Shown piece by piece: positions 62,001 through 64,000 of a stretch of DNA of 64,000 nt (position 1 is its first letter; the number at the start of each line of letters is the position of its first letter). The stretch spans positions 1-64,000 of the forward strand of contig VWPU01012239.1 of the NCBI GenBank assembly GCA_013398955.1, given 5' to 3'. The stretch comes from Callaeas wilsoni (lineage: Eukaryota > Chordata > Aves > Passeriformes > Callaeidae). The notes under the pieces are model-generated. The model saw only the letters and a list, made by a program, of their open reading frames with translations. It was not told where the DNA came from and made no database searches. The position numbers and the translations under genes are program-made.

Positions 62001-64000
62001 ATGGGCAGTATTATGCTCTTGCAACTGCTTGGTTCTGAAGGACAGAGTCACTCTGGAAATGCATTGCTGAGGTCATTCTTCTGAAACAGAAAATGCCAGG
62101 ATTGCTACTGATATGAACTTGTTGCTTACATGATTGCACAAGCTGCTTGTCAGGAAAAGGGCCCTGCCTCAAAGAACTTGTAGTTGGGACAAAGAAAAGG
62201 AAAATGTTACAATGCAAGGGGTTGCAGATAAAAAACAAATGTGATCATGGATAAGGAAATGCAGGTCCAATCTGCTACCTCATTTACAGGGAAGTAGTGT
62301 CTTGTGGGTGTTTCAGTAGAAGTCTGATATTTGTGCACAAGTTTAAATTAATTCTCTAAATAATTTTAGACAAGAACTTTGGACTTCAGTGGAGCAGTTC
62401 CTCTAATTTTTAACCTGCCTAAGGGACAGACTGGAGCTAGCTGGAAACTTTCTGCCAAAACAATTTTCCATCAGAAAAGGCAGATTCATTGATACCAAAA
62501 TATTTTGCAAAAACATCATTTTTTAGTGACTTTCTACAGAGACATGGGATGGATTCTGACAGGCTTCATGCCTGATTTCATGGCTCCTGGCAAGCTATGA
62601 GTCTGTGGCTCTGGGATAGCCTTGACATACTGGCTGCTTCTGGAGATCCCCGAAGACCTGGCATCTACCATGGGTACTTTGAGGGCTTCTGGGCAGCATG
62701 CTGCACAACTGGAAGGGCAGGAGCCACGATTCCCGAGCTCTGTGATTCCCTGCTCTCTTATGGCTCGCAGGGCTTTGAACCCCCTGTCGGTTCATTTCGG
62801 CTGATGGGGCAGGGGGAAGCCAGGAGCACTTGGTGACATTGCTGAGGCAGGAGTCTTGGAGCTGCAGAGCTGTGCTTGCAGGCTTAACTGTGCTCTGAAA
62901 TGATGTAAATGAAGCATTCATTATTTCTAACAAATCGCTTAAAAAGTTCTCTTGTGCGAGAAATGTCAGTATCTGTATTGCGCAGGGGAGTGCACTGCGT
63001 ATCTTCCCTGCCACCTGCTTGGGGAATTACCTGTGGACAGGATGGCAACCACCCTGTGACTCCCAAAACTTAGGTGGTGTCGAGGCTGTACTGCAGGTAC
63101 TTGGGGCAAAAGCTGCTCATGGCAACTGCAGGCAGTTTTTTTTTAACTAGTTGGTATACTACGTATGGCTCCACTGACAGTGAAATGGCAATTATACTCA
63201 TAATATTTTGGTTTCACAAGGAAGTCTTTATGTGGGAGTAGAGTGCATATATTACCTGTGTGTGTACAAACAAGCAAAAGTTAGACGTGTATTTATCTAT
63301 ATAAACGTCACTTTTGGAGCAACGAAGGGTCTGCAGATCCTTCAGGCAGGTGTCAACATCAGACAAGTTGTGATGGTTTCTTTGTTATGTATTGCAAGTG
63401 TTCCTGATACACTCCTGTTGTCAAGAGGAATGGTTATGATGTGGATTCTGAGGAGGTCTTTCTACAAACCTCGGTGTGTGCAGGAACGTAAACAGTTGTG
63501 TTGTCTTAGATGCTGTGGAACGCTGTAAAGCCCTAGGCTCGGGCGCACTGAAGGACAGGGCTTAATTTCAGTAGTTGAAGGCCCTTGAGACTCCTGGAGG
63601 GCAAAACAAGCATTTGATCTGTGTTGTGAGTCTCTGTGTGTGTGTCCCTGTATGGGTGTATGCTTTGGAATGGCATTTGGTTTTACAATGCAAAATTGTA
63701 GACACATGTAAGTGGCCATAGGGGGAGACTTCCAAAAATAAAAATGCCAGCAAAGTTATCCCATGCTTGCTGACTTCTGGATCATGGTTCATCAGTGAAA
63801 GTTAAATTTCTAGCTGCCATTTGGTGCCTTTGGCAGTCTCCCTATAGATTTCTAGCAGTTCACATTTCGATGTTTGCTGAGAGTGCTCAAGGGTTTGCTT
63901 ATTTCTCTTGATGTGAAATCACTGAAGTTGGAGATGCAGAGGAAATATAGGGAGAGAGTCAAATGAATGTTGATTGCTTCTGAGAATTAATTCCACACTG

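Larger units (their letters stand above)
57860..64000. other. Non-coding stretch, no supported gene
   Basis: This contains the 15-bp hairpin at 58551-58586 and the 72-bp tandem duplication at 58931-59060. An AT-rich patch at about 61277-61355 repeats the motif attctaaaa several times. A GC-richer block at 62.58-62.90 kb has overlapping frames on both strands without splice or family support. A short TG repeat lies near 63.64 kb. Confidence 0.5.

Overview
The window looks like nuclear DNA of a bird, most likely a passerine. The main evidence is a nested pair of retrotransposons at 31.27-32.58 kb. A minus-strand CR1 non-LTR element, the dominant avian LINE, is interrupted by a roughly 137-bp SINE. 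The SINE has a tRNA-Ile(AAT)-derived head and a CR1-like tail, which is the architecture I know as TguSINE1. From family knowledge, that SINE arose early in passerine evolution and is absent from other birds. The rest of the window is AT-moderate, poor in recognisable repeats and almost free of convincing coding sequence. There are no bacterial-style operons, CRISPR arrays or recognisable endogenous retroviruses.

Layout. 1-140: right-hand edge of a CpG island, probably a promoter or first exon lying mostly off the left end. 141-31,270: non-coding DNA, with a 22-bp GC-box tandem repeat at 24.70 kb, some homopolymer runs and one weak exon candidate at 21.9 kb. 31,271-32,575: CR1 with a nested SINE. 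32.6-50.9 kb: non-coding DNA with a TA/CA microsatellite (34.7 kb), a perfect 12-bp-stem hairpin (35.12 kb), a small CpG-rich island with a CTCF-like palindrome (39.6-39.8 kb) and a probable ancient MIR-type SINE (44.56-44.66 kb). 50,982-51,099 on the minus strand: the best protein-coding exon candidate, with a strong polypyrimidine/AG acceptor, 39 complete open codons and a CAG|GTAATT donor. I could not assign it to a gene family. 57.55-57.85 kb: a second clear CpG island, which could be a promoter. 58.55-59.06 kb: a perfect 15-bp-stem hairpin and a diverged 72-bp tandem duplication.

How it fits together. The simplest reading is intronic or intergenic DNA of one or two large genes. A plus-strand gene may start at the left-edge island. 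A minus-strand gene may include the 51.0-kb exon and could start at the 57.6-kb island. This is inference. Most open frames in the window are short, lack splice or codon support, and are expected by chance in 64 kb, so I left them out. I did not find a convincing new biological system. The most unusual items are the internally deleted CR1 that joins an ORF1 esterase relic directly to the ORF2 C-terminus, the SINE nested in it, and the unassigned exon.
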